The notes beneath the pieces are model-generated. The model had not been told where the DNA came from and did no database searches. It saw nothing but the letters and a program-made list of their open reading frames with translations. A DNA stretch of 21,254 nt from Dehalococcoidales bacterium (lineage in GTDB: Bacteria; Chloroflexota; Dehalococcoidia; Dehalococcoidales; RBG-16-60-22), in assembly GCA_016926115.1 (NCBI GenBank), contig JAFGPF010000023.1, forward strand, positions 1-21,254. Reading direction: 5' to 3'. Position 1 is the first letter of the stretch. Each line of letters opens with the position of its first letter. The position numbers and the translations under genes are program-made. This document shows positions 5,432 through 12,993 of the stretch, one piece after another.

Positions 5432-6247
5432 TTATTCCTTGGGGGAGATTTTACAGCCAATTATGTCAAGCGCGGCTTCCAGGGCAAGCTCCATACAACT
5501 GAAATTCTTAGCCATACTAATGTCTGTAATCAGCGGTTCCAAAGCCCGAGCCAGAGCTGTCTGCATACCGGCAACCACACATTCCGCCCCCAGCAAACGG
5601 ACAGCGCGTACCGTCTTTTTCAGTTGTTCGGCGACCTTTTCTTCGTCCATAACAGATGCTGACAGGTCAATGAGGACAACGCGGGTCTTGACACCCACGA
5701 TATGGTCGAGCAGATTGGTGGTGATGTCTTCAAAGCGATCGACATCGAGATGTCCCACGACAACCATGACGGAAAGTCCCGGGTAAAGCTCGAAAACCGG
5801 CGCCGCCAGCGCCTTCCATTTATCCAGCATGGATTCCAGTTCATCGACGCGAGCCTTGACCTGGGCCTCGGCGCCGCTCCAGGGACGGTACTTGGCGAAG
5901 TAGCCGACGCCGCCGATATACTTGCCGTTGCTATCGTATAGATGAGACGCGGATACGCGCACCGGAATAAGCTTGCCGCTTTTCGTCCTCGTTATTGTCT
6001 CCATGTCGTGAATCGTCCCGCCGGCTTCGTATATCTTGCGGTTGGCTTCCCGGGCGGACTCGATACTCTCGTAAACTTCAACAATACTCTCGCCGATAAG
6101 CTCGTTCATATTACGCTCGGTGAGCTTGCAGGCTTCGTTGTTAGCGAACTTGATTACTCCTTCGGCATTGATGGCCAGAATGGCATCCGGGCAGCTGTTA
6201 AGTAAAGCCTCCAGATTGCCGCGGGGCGTTGTTGCCTGTTTCTCCAT
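5432..6247 (-). CDS. PAS-STAS protein, RsbR-like stressosome/partner-switch sensor
   Basis: Residues 10-120 form a PAS sensor domain, with the signature TKSGKLIPVRVSAS late in the fold. A short helical linker (125-148) leads to a STAS domain (150-265) that aligns well with B. subtilis RsbR (LIDLS..., then RLLGAECVVAGMQT). Ser196 and Thr230 fall, with the same 34-residue spacing, where RsbRA carries its phosphorylated Thr171 and Thr205. Both phospho-acceptor positions therefore seem kept. It would be cytoplasmic and signal to an RsbT-like kinase, which is not in this window. It starts the operon with the two CoA-transferase subunits; AGGAGG lies about 9 bases before the ATG. The PAS ligand is unknown. 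Confidence 0.85.
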   Translation of the reverse strand: MEKQATTPRGNLEALLNSCPDAILAINAEGVIKFANNEACKLTERNMNELIGESIVEVYESIESAREANRKIYEAGGTIHDMETITRTKSGKLIPVRVSASHLYDSNGKYIGGVGYFAKYRPWSGAEAQVKARVDELESMLDKWKALAAPVFELYPGLSVMVVVGHLDVDRFEDITTNLLDHIVGVKTRVVLIDLSASVMDEEKVAEQLKKTVRAVRLLGAECVVAGMQTALARALEPLITDISMAKNFSCMELALEAALDIIGCKISPKE

Positions 6248-6315
6248 TATTCTCTACCTCCTGTTTACCAGAATGGAATCCCGGATATACACCAGAGAAA
6301 GAAGGTCTACATTTA

Positions 6316-6345
6316 AGTATATATACGAAAATCAGAAATTGTCAA
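6316..6345 (-). promoter_or_regulatory. Promoter of the PAS-STAS/CoA-transferase operon
   Basis: On the minus strand a perfect TTGACA (6345-6340) is followed after 18 bp by TATACT (6321-6316); TATATA at 16 bp is an alternative -10. The leader is about 60 bases long. Confidence 0.65.
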
Positions 6346-6370
6346 AGGGGTTAAGCCTCCACAGGCACGA

Positions 6371-6399
6371 TTGTAAAAAGATACACTATCTTTTATTAT
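6371..6399 (+). promoter_or_regulatory. Promoter of the metallo-hydrolase operon
   Basis: TTGTAA (6371-6376), a 17-bp spacer and TATTAT (6394-6399) put the transcript start near 6406, only about 13 bases before the ATG at 6419. No Shine-Dalgarno sequence fits in between. The promoter is divergent from that of the PAS-STAS operon. Confidence 0.5.
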
Positions 6400-6418
6400 A
6401 GAAACGGTTCTACCGGAT

Positions 6419-7207
6419 ATGAAAAATCTTAACGACTCTACCGACACCATCACCTTTCTCGGGACGGCCGGCGCCCGGTTCATGGTCAGCCGGCAGCTGG
6501 CGGCATCGGGCGGAATCTGGCTGAACATCAAAGACACGCAAATACTCCTTGACCCCGGTCCGGGAAGCATTGTCCATTCCACAAGAAGGAAACTGAATGC
6601 GGAGAAACTGAGCGCCATCATCCTTTCCCACCGCCACCTGGACCACGCCGCGGACACCAATGTGATGATTGAAGCCATGACCAACGGCGGATTCAACCGG
6701 CGCGGCTGCCTGTTCGCCCCCGGAGACGCCCTGGAAACCGAACCAGTTATCTTCTCTTACCTTAGAAATTACGTGGCGGAAATCCGGGTGCTGGAACCGG
6801 AGAAATCGTACACCGTAGGCAACGTCACCTTCACCACTTCGGTCAGGCACGTACACCCGGCGGAGACATACGGTATGGTCTTCCAGTCTTCCAGACATAA
6901 CTTTGCCTATATTGCAGATACGGAGTACTTCGACGGTCTCTGCCGCAGCTATAGCAGCGAACTGCTGATTATCAACATGGTGCTTACCGAACCTAGACCG
7001 CCTATCCAGCACCTTTCCATACCGGACGCCGAGCGTATCATAAAAGAAATCAAGCCAAAGACAGCCATATTGAGCCACTTCGGGCTGCACGTCTGGCAGG
7101 CAAAACCCTGGAAGATAGCCGAAGAAATGTCCGCGAATACCGGCATCAGGGTCATCGCGGCGCGGGACGGCATGAAGTTCGACCTTGCGGAACTGGATGA
7201 GAGATAA
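6419..7207 (+). CDS. MBL-fold metallo-hydrolase (RNase Z-like branch)
   Basis: This 262-residue soluble beta-lactamase-fold hydrolase has the metal-binding motif SHRHLDHAAD (His71, His73, Asp75, His76). The remaining likely ligands are His144 or His146, Asp167 in ADTEY, and His220 in LSHFG, so a two-metal site appears complete. The early LGTAGARF loop and LLDPGPGS strand match the RNase Z/PhnP-like branch rather than lactamases. A phosphodiesterase is likely, but the long RNase Z exosite is absent and a tRNA role cannot be assumed. The ATG at 6419 lacks a Shine-Dalgarno sequence. It heads a plus-strand run with a membrane protein and a zincin. Confidence 0.85.
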   Translation: MKNLNDSTDTITFLGTAGARFMVSRQLAASGGIWLNIKDTQILLDPGPGSIVHSTRRKLNAEKLSAIILSHRHLDHAADTNVMIEAMTNGGFNRRGCLFAPGDALETEPVIFSYLRNYVAEIRVLEPEKSYTVGNVTFTTSVRHVHPAETYGMVFQSSRHNFAYIADTEYFDGLCRSYSSELLIINMVLTEPRPPIQHLSIPDAERIIKEIKPKTAILSHFGLHVWQAKPWKIAEEMSANTGIRVIAARDGMKFDLAELDER

Positions 7208-7239
7208 ATAGACTGGTATCACCGGAGGTATCTAATATA

Positions 7240-7659
7240 ATGAGTAACTCGCGATTTAGGGCATGGTGCATCATTACTTTCACGATGGCGGTCATCGCCA
7301 TCGTCATCCGGGCAATCTGGCAGATAGTAGTCATCCCCACGCCCAAGACCATGCTTATTTTCGTACCTCTCATCGTGGCGCTCATCGGCGCCGATGCCCT
7401 GGCCGCCTACCTCGTGGTCAAGCCGGGAAAAATAAAAAGCCTGCCGTTTTCCATCGGGCTGACGGTAGCATTGAGCGCGGGCCTCCTGGCGGGGGTCACC
7501 CATTTTTACCGCTTCATCGTCTCAACGCAGGCAGACCCCTTCTTCAGCAAGGTGATAGGCTGGCTGGTGGTTACCTCCAGCGTTAGCGCCTTCTTTATTT
7601 TAATTTACCTGATATGGTCAAAGAGAAGAGTCGTGAGAGATGGACAGCAGAAAATTTGA
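7240..7659 (+). CDS. Four-helix membrane protein of unknown function
   Basis: This 139-residue protein has four predicted membrane helices at about 8-30, 38-60, 67-88 and 104-126 and a basic C-terminus (SKRRVVR), which would place that end in the cytoplasm. No family is recognised, and no catalytic or channel motif stands out. GGAGG lies about 11 bases before the ATG. It follows the metallo-hydrolase after 32 bp and overlaps the start of the zincin gene by 20 bp, so all three are probably co-transcribed. The overlap suggests translational coupling to the zincin. Confidence 0.7.
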   Translation: MSNSRFRAWCIITFTMAVIAIVIRAIWQIVVIPTPKTMLIFVPLIVALIGADALAAYLVVKPGKIKSLPFSIGLTVALSAGLLAGVTHFYRFIVSTQADPFFSKVIGWLVVTSSVSAFFILIYLIWSKRRVVRDGQQKI

Positions 7660-8008
7660 ATGGCTCGTAGCCCAGGCAATGGAAGACCTGCCGGAAGAGT
7701 TCCAGGAGAGGCTGGAAAACATCGACGTGGTGGTTGCCGATTTACCAACGCGCGAGCAGCTGCGGGCTCTGGGGGGCAGGCGGGGTGAAACCCTGCTGGG
7801 CCTTTACGAAGGCGTGCCCCTGACACGGCGTACCCATGGCTACGGCTTCGTCATACCGGACAAGGTGACCATATTCCAGAAGCCGATTGAGTCTATCTGC
7901 AAGAACGATGCCGAGATTATCGCCGAGGTGCAGCGGGTCGTCCGGCATGAAATCGCCCACCACTTCGGCATCAGCGACGACAGATTAGAGGAACTCGGCA
8001 GGGACTAA
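7640..8008 (+). CDS. Minimal zincin-like metallopeptidase (DUF1025/Zincin_1 family)
   Basis: This 122-residue protein carries HEIAHHFGISD (103-113), which fits HExxHxxGxxD with His103, His107 and Asp113 as zinc ligands and Glu104 as the catalytic base. ETLLGLYEGVPLTRR (50-64) and PDKVTIFQKPIE (73-84) are typical of this small widespread family. No signal peptide is seen, so it is cytoplasmic. Its physiological substrate is not established. It overlaps the preceding membrane-protein gene by 20 bp. Its stop at 8008 lies 11 bp from the convergent elp3 stop. Confidence 0.9.
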   Translation: MDSRKFEWLVAQAMEDLPEEFQERLENIDVVVADLPTREQLRALGGRRGETLLGLYEGVPLTRRTHGYGFVIPDKVTIFQKPIESICKNDAEIIAEVQRVVRHEIAHHFGISDDRLEELGRD

Positions 8009-8019
8009 TACCGGGCTGA

Positions 8020-9411
8020 TTAACCTTGAGGTCTCAAGTTCCCGACCATGTAGTCGCCCTCCGAGTGATAGCCGAACTCGGTGCGGTAGTACTCCTTAGC
8101 CCCCGTGCCGCTCAGGACCACCATTTGCCCCGCCTGAAACTCTTCGAGGGCAATCCGCTCCGCTTCCCGGAACAATGCCTTGCCCAGTCCCTTGTGCTGG
8201 GCGGCGTCGTTAATCTGCTTACTCAGGGGGACCTCGGGGCCGAAGACATGCAGTTCCCTGACGACGGCGACATTACCGTTGGCATCCTCTCCCAGCGCCG
8301 GTACGGCACGCGACTGCACCCGGAGGCGCAGCAGGCCGAATAACGTTTCATGCTCATCCTCGAAGGACAGGAATATTTCCCTGCCGCCGGCGGCATCGTA
8401 GTCCATCCTGACCAGGCGGGGCTCGCCGATTTCCCGGTCTGCCCGCGCCCGGTGTCCGTACTCGCGGCACCTGATGCAGTGACACTCAATATTGTCCCGC
8501 TTCATTTTCTCCCTGACGATATCCCGCAGCGAGTCCTTGAGTCCCGCAACGATGTACTTCGACGGTATATCACGTAATACACGGGAAATCCTGACATACT
8601 TGGGTACAATCTTTTTAATATCGATGGTCAGATTGACCATTGTCTCGTCAGTATATGGAACGTAGCGTCCCTCGCGCCACCATTTTTCCAGTTCGGTGCC
8701 CTCCACCACCATGGTGGGATACAGCTTCAGACCATCCGGCTTGAAACGTTCGTCGGAAAATAGTGTTCGTGACATCTCCAGGTCTTTTTCCGGCGTGGAG
8801 CCGGGCAGCCCCGGCATCCAGTGATAGTAGACCTTGAAACCGTATTCACGGAGCAACGCGGAGGCTTTAACCACTTCTTCAACGCCGTGTCCCCTCCTCA
8901 CCAGCCGGTACACATCATTGTCGAGGGTCTGCACGCCGAGTTCCACCCGCGTGGCGCCGAACTCCAGCATCCGTTCAATCTCCGCTTGCCCGCACCAGTC
9001 GGGACGTGTCTCGATGCACAGTCCCGTGCAGCGATGCGCGGCAGTCTCGTTGATTTTCCGGGCTTCCTGCAATGTCGCCGAATCTGTGCCGTTAAATCCG
9101 TCGTAGCATTCCTTGATAAAGGCGTACTGATAATCGACCGGCTGTGCCAGGAACGTGCCTCCCATGATGATTAGCTCTATCTTATCGGTGGGGTGACCCA
9201 TCTCCGTGAATATCCGCAGGCGCATCTCCACCTGTCGCCGGGCTCCATAGTCGCACTTCACAGCACGCAGCACCGCCGGCGATTCCGGCGTGTAGCTCTG
9301 GGGGGAATCGGTAAAAGTCGGACAATACAGGCACCGGCCGGGACAGCTCATAGGCTTGGTCATGACCGCCAGCGGCGTTACGCCGGATATGGTTCTTGCA
9401 AATTTCCTCAT
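8020..9411 (-). CDS. elp3: Elp3-type tRNA U34 carboxymethyltransferase (radical SAM + acetyltransferase)
   Basis: Elp3 uses acetyl-CoA and radical SAM chemistry to make cm5U at the tRNA wobble uridine. The radical SAM cluster motif is CPGRCLYC (Cys23, Cys27, Cys30). A cysteine/histidine cluster, ECHCIRC (309-315), is the zinc site between the domains. The GNAT domain (about 330-463) has the acetyl-CoA loop QHKGLGKAL (405-413) and the C-terminal EYYRTEFGY signature. The length, 463 residues, matches the short stand-alone bacterial form studied from Dehalococcoides mccartyi and lacks the long eukaryotic N-terminus. No Elongator partner genes are near. Its neighbour in divergent orientation is a Trm9-like methyltransferase that could act on the same base. 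The start codon lacks a clear Shine-Dalgarno sequence. Confidence 0.96.
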   Translation of the reverse strand: MRKFARTISGVTPLAVMTKPMSCPGRCLYCPTFTDSPQSYTPESPAVLRAVKCDYGARRQVEMRLRIFTEMGHPTDKIELIIMGGTFLAQPVDYQYAFIKECYDGFNGTDSATLQEARKINETAAHRCTGLCIETRPDWCGQAEIERMLEFGATRVELGVQTLDNDVYRLVRRGHGVEEVVKASALLREYGFKVYYHWMPGLPGSTPEKDLEMSRTLFSDERFKPDGLKLYPTMVVEGTELEKWWREGRYVPYTDETMVNLTIDIKKIVPKYVRISRVLRDIPSKYIVAGLKDSLRDIVREKMKRDNIECHCIRCREYGHRARADREIGEPRLVRMDYDAAGGREIFLSFEDEHETLFGLLRLRVQSRAVPALGEDANGNVAVVRELHVFGPEVPLSKQINDAAQHKGLGKALFREAERIALEEFQAGQMVVLSGTGAKEYYRTEFGYHSEGDYMVGNLRPQG

Positions 9412-9417
9412 CTTGCG

Positions 9418-9445
9418 TTTACTATTAGGATGGTGGGGTTATAAT
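9418..9445 (+). promoter_or_regulatory. Putative promoter of the methyltransferase gene
   Basis: TTTACT (9418-9423), a 16-bp spacer and a perfect TATAAT (9440-9445) predict a start near 9452, about 16 bases before the ATG, with no Shine-Dalgarno sequence. The 56-bp gap must also hold the elp3 promoter. Confidence 0.45.
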
Positions 9446-9467
9446 ATAGTTTAACAGATATCAGCTT

Positions 9468-10121
9468 ATGTCAACAACGCAGGGTGTATTCAACCAGATA
9501 GCAGCGAGTTGGTATAACTTCCGGCATCGCTCTATCTTCCGCAACGAGCTTGAGGCGCTGGCGAAACGCTGGCGGCAGGGTCGTCTGCTCAACGTCGGCT
9601 GCGGGCACGGGCCGGACTTTATTCCCTTCAAAAACGGGTTCGAGTTGTACGGCATCGATTTTTCCGACCGCATGCTGCATAACGCCCGCAAATACGCCAT
9701 CAAGTACCGGTTCGACGTGCAGCTGGTGAACGGCGATGCCCGACTCCTCCCCTATGCCGACGATACGTTCGACTGCGCGGTGGCCGTGGCTACCTATCAC
9801 CATATCGAAGACGAGAACGAACGACTCAAGGCGATAACGGAACTCTACCGGGTGCTCAAGCCCGGCGGCGAGGCATTCATCACCGTGTGGAACAAGTGGC
9901 AGCCCAGGTTCTGGCTGAAGACGAAAGACGTGCTGGTGCCCTGGCGCAGCAAAGACAAGACCCTGTACCGGTATTACTACCTGTTTTCCTACCGCGAGAT
10001 AGAGGAACTGACGCGCAAGGCGGGGTTCGAGGTGGTGGACACGTCGCCGGAAAGCCGCTATAACTTCCCTCTCAAGACTTTCTCCAGGAACATCTGCATA
10101 CTGGTGAGGAAGTCCCCTTAA
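9468..10121 (+). CDS. Class I SAM methyltransferase, Trm9/ALKBH8-like
   Basis: This 217-residue Rossmann methyltransferase has motif I LLNVGCGHG (40-48) and the acidic end of strand 2 at YGIDFSD (61-67). NGDARLLPYADDTFD (88-102) and an HHIED helix region follow, then LYRVLKPGGEAFITVWN (126-142). The N-terminal FNQIAASWYNFRHRS pattern and the VW after the post-motif strand resemble Trm9/ALKBH8-type tRNA methyltransferases, which convert cm5U34 to mcm5U34. This would follow Elp3 in the pathway, and elp3 lies divergently 56 bp away. A generic small-molecule methyltransferase remains possible. Motif I has Asn where Asp is usual. The gene is convergent with the PH-domain gene, with a 3-bp gap. Confidence 0.8.
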   Translation: MSTTQGVFNQIAASWYNFRHRSIFRNELEALAKRWRQGRLLNVGCGHGPDFIPFKNGFELYGIDFSDRMLHNARKYAIKYRFDVQLVNGDARLLPYADDTFDCAVAVATYHHIEDENERLKAITELYRVLKPGGEAFITVWNKWQPRFWLKTKDVLVPWRSKDKTLYRYYYLFSYREIEELTRKAGFEVVDTSPESRYNFPLKTFSRNICILVRKSP

Positions 10122-10124
10122 CCC

Positions 10125-10514
10125 CTACCCCAACATGTACTCCATGAGCATGTTATGTGCCGCGTGGGCTTTCTCCCCACCCCGGAACTCGAACGTCTTG
10201 GGCTCCTGCCCCACGGGACTGATGGTCAGCACATCGCTGACGAAGAAGCCCTTCTTGATAAACATCCCGGAGTTGTCCTCGCTGGCGATTGAGGCAATCT
10301 GGTAATGAGGGATGCTGACAATCGCCTTCTTTTTCTTCATGAACTCTTTGTCGAAGTAGATAATGCGCTTGTCCGTGATACCCAGGAAACCGGTGCCGTG
10401 ACCTTTCAAATCGAATACCGCCCGGATAGTCTCGTCCGGCAGACATATCCCCTCGACCTTTTCCAGCTGGTCTTTCTTATCTACCATTATATCTTCGGCG
10501 TATCTTACCATCAT
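10125..10514 (-). CDS. Bacterial PH-domain protein (YokE-like)
   Basis: This 129-residue protein is almost entirely one bacterial pleckstrin-homology domain. The TGFLGITDKRIIYFDK core (41-56) and the SIPHYQIASI strand (67-76) are typical, and GQEPKTFEFRGGEKAHAAHNML forms the closing strand and C-terminal helix. There is no signal peptide or membrane segment. Such domains bind other proteins or lipids; the partner is unknown. GGGAGG precedes the ATG at 10514. It lies 46 bp behind comEC on the same strand and has its own extended -10 element, so it may be expressed both with and without the competence genes. Confidence 0.78.
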   Translation of the reverse strand: MMVRYAEDIMVDKKDQLEKVEGICLPDETIRAVFDLKGHGTGFLGITDKRIIYFDKEFMKKKKAIVSIPHYQIASIASEDNSGMFIKKGFFVSDVLTISPVGQEPKTFEFRGGEKAHAAHNMLMEYMLG

Positions 10515-10539
10515 GCAACCTCCCCGGCGCGATACCGCT

Positions 10540-10548
10540 ATTATACCA
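10540..10548 (-). promoter_or_regulatory. Extended -10 promoter of the PH-domain gene
   Basis: TGGTATAAT on the minus strand is an extended -10 element lying in the short gap after comEC. No -35 consensus is seen. Confidence 0.45.
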
Positions 10549-10560
10549 GATATACCCCGG

Positions 10561-12975
10561 TCAGTCCTTCACCCACAGCCTCTCCCCATCCGTGAAGAAG
10601 TCCACCGTGCCGTGTATATCGGTACGGTAAATATACTCGGAAGCGATTTCTCCCTCCAGCCTTTGTATTACACCGGCGTCCGGGTGACCGTGCCTGTTAT
10701 CCGTCCCGCAGCAGATAACCGCCGCCTGCGGACTCACCACCGACAGGAACCCGGGCGTCGTGGATGTGTCAGAGCCGTGATGGCCGACCTTGAGCACCGT
10801 GGCGGCAAGTCCGGCGCGCCCCCTGACGAGCTCCCGCTCCGCCTCATCCATAATATCCCCGGTCAGCAGAAAGCTGACGTCCCCGGCGACAAGGCGCAGC
10901 ACCACGCTGTTGTTGTCCACATCCGATTCGCTGCCCGCGAATAGTGCCGGCAGCGGACTCAATACCTTCAAAAATACGCCGTCGCCGAGGTCTATCACCT
11001 GTCCGGCTTTCGCTGCGATGCTTTTTATCTCCTTCTCATCGATAAGCCTCTGCCATTCATCGTACAAAGGCGATTGGTAACCCAGGTCGGGATAAAGCGC
11101 ACGCTCCACCCGGTAGCGCCGCAGCACTTCCACCAGTCCGGCGAGGTGGTCCTGGTGGGGATGGGTCATTACCACGAGGTCTATCGTCCTGTCCCAGAAA
11201 GGCATCCGGCTGCCGAGTCCCAGGGTAATCTCCCGCGGACTGGGTCCCCCGTCGACGAGTACCTGCCGCCCCCCCCTTTGAATGAGAATGGCGTCCCCCT
11301 CCCCGACATCTAAAAAACTTATCCGCAGGTCATCGTCCGGCATGGTAGCCGCCGTGATGACAACCAGCACCGCTGCCACCAGCAGGGGCAGAATGAGCCA
11401 CTTACCGAGTCCGGAAAGCCCGAAGGATATGATAATTCCCGCCCTCATGCGACCCGCCGTACCCGCCAGCACGCCGCGCAATCGTTTACGATAGCCGTGC
11501 CACCCGATAGCCGCGGCGAGCACCAGGTAATAGCCCCAGATAACGGCCGGGTGAATAGATGCCACCCCGACGGATGACAGGGGTGACGAACCTATGCCGC
11601 CGATGACTGCTATCATGTACGATAGGAACAGCCATGCCAGCCAGCCGATTATCTGTGCCGCCGCCGTCAATGCCAGCCCTACCAGAGCCGCCAGCCCCCC
11701 GAAGATAATGATGCACGGCAGGGCGGGCAGAGCCAGGAAAGTCGCCAGGGGTCCCGCCAGCGAGATAATGCCGAAGTAGTAAGCCACCACGGGCCAGATG
11801 GCGATAACTGCCCCCAGGGTGGCGCTCCAGGTATCCACGATGACGTTCACCGTGGCAACCAGAGCCCCTTCCTCACCCAGCCAGCGCGAAATCAGACCCC
11901 TGCCCCACTCGCGGATAACCGGGAAGATAAAGACCAGCCCCACCATCGCCAGGAAGCTCAACTGGAAAGAGGCGTCGCCGAGGATATAGGGATGCACGCC
12001 CACCATGACTGCCGCGGCGAAGGTCAGCGCCACCATGGCGCTGCGCTGGCGTCCCAGCGCCTCGGCAATCAGGAACAGGCTTGCCATGATGGCGCCCCGC
12101 ACCACCGACGGGTTCATGCCCGTGATTATCGTATAGAGCCAGACGGCTGCCAGCGCCAGCCACACATAGAGGTAATACCGCCGTCCGAAGAGCCAGATGC
12201 CGATGCCGAGCATGATGCCCGCCATGATACCGAGGTGTAGCCCTGATATCGCTAGCAGGTGGGCGGTGCCGCTGCGTGAGAAGTCGTCCCTCAAGTCCTG
12301 AGGAATATTGCCGCGTATCCCCAGCACCACGCCCTGCGCCAGCGATGCCTGCGGCTCCGGCAGCGCCTGCGCCAGGTTTTCCGCCAGCTTACCTCTCAAT
12401 GAATATATCCACGCCAGCGGGGCGAATCCCCGCCCCGTGTCCAGCACCTCGATTTTCGGGTAATACAATGTGGCGTGGATGCCCTGGTGCGCCAGGTAGT
12501 TCTGGTAATCGAAATCGTCCAGTTGCGGCGGGGTCGCCAGCTCGCCCGTTACTTGCAATACATCTCCGTACTCATAGGCGGGATAGCGGGGCACGAAGAC
12601 CAGCACCATCCCCTCGATATCGTGCCAGCCCGATTCCAGCCTGATGGCGCTCGTGGAGAGGTGAAGTCGGGTATTGCTGTCCCTGACATCGGGGTCACCC
12701 GACACTATGCCCGTTATCTCGACCGTGCCGAGGTCGTTATAAAAATGGACTCTGCCGTCGTCTATCGCATAGAGGCTATGATAAGAATAAGCGGCAGCCG
12801 CTACGAAGATGATTATGCCGAGGCAGGCCAGGACTACCGTCTTGAGATAGCGGCGGGTAAAAACCAGTAGCAGGAGCGGGGCAAGCCCGGCAAGACAGAG
12901 TAGCGGGGGAACGTTCAGCTTGTAGCCAAGGAAAACTCCGGCTACCCAGGCACAGCTAAGATAAATCAATACCAC
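10561..12975 (-). CDS. comEC: ComEC/Rec2 DNA-uptake channel protein
   Basis: This is the inner-membrane channel for single-stranded DNA during natural transformation. At 804 residues it is full length. An N-terminal membrane/OB segment (1-200) is followed by the competence domain, with the hallmark SGTAHLLAISGLHLGI (235-250) and many helices to about 545. A C-terminal metallo-beta-lactamase domain (549-804) has FLDVGEGDAILI, VDGG and THPHQDH (His605, His607, Asp609, His610), then KVGHHGSDTS (729-738), so the nuclease site looks intact. The start is GTG at 12975: stop codons lie just upstream in frame, and AGGGA is 9 bases away. It follows comEA after 18 bp in one transcript. A pilus system and other uptake genes are not in the window. 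Confidence 0.96.
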   Translation of the reverse strand: MVLIYLSCAWVAGVFLGYKLNVPPLLCLAGLAPLLLLVFTRRYLKTVVLACLGIIIFVAAAAYSYHSLYAIDDGRVHFYNDLGTVEITGIVSGDPDVRDSNTRLHLSTSAIRLESGWHDIEGMVLVFVPRYPAYEYGDVLQVTGELATPPQLDDFDYQNYLAHQGIHATLYYPKIEVLDTGRGFAPLAWIYSLRGKLAENLAQALPEPQASLAQGVVLGIRGNIPQDLRDDFSRSGTAHLLAISGLHLGIMAGIMLGIGIWLFGRRYYLYVWLALAAVWLYTIITGMNPSVVRGAIMASLFLIAEALGRQRSAMVALTFAAAVMVGVHPYILGDASFQLSFLAMVGLVFIFPVIREWGRGLISRWLGEEGALVATVNVIVDTWSATLGAVIAIWPVVAYYFGIISLAGPLATFLALPALPCIIIFGGLAALVGLALTAAAQIIGWLAWLFLSYMIAVIGGIGSSPLSSVGVASIHPAVIWGYYLVLAAAIGWHGYRKRLRGVLAGTAGRMRAGIIISFGLSGLGKWLILPLLVAAVLVVITAATMPDDDLRISFLDVGEGDAILIQRGGRQVLVDGGPSPREITLGLGSRMPFWDRTIDLVVMTHPHQDHLAGLVEVLRRYRVERALYPDLGYQSPLYDEWQRLIDEKEIKSIAAKAGQVIDLGDGVFLKVLSPLPALFAGSESDVDNNSVVLRLVAGDVSFLLTGDIMDEAERELVRGRAGLAATVLKVGHHGSDTSTTPGFLSVVSPQAAVICCGTDNRHGHPDAGVIQRLEGEIASEYIYRTDIHGTVDFFTDGERLWVKD

Positions 12976-12993
12976 TATTTACTATCCCTGAAA

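Noticed and set aside
6410..7222. Long antisense open frame across the metallo-hydrolase gene
   Set aside because: The sense strand encodes a clear MBL-fold protein with a complete metal site; the antisense product matches nothing.
11873..12870. Several open frames of 60-130 codons on both strands inside comEC
   Set aside because: They are shadows caused by the GC-rich coding sequence of comEC, which is intact over its whole length.
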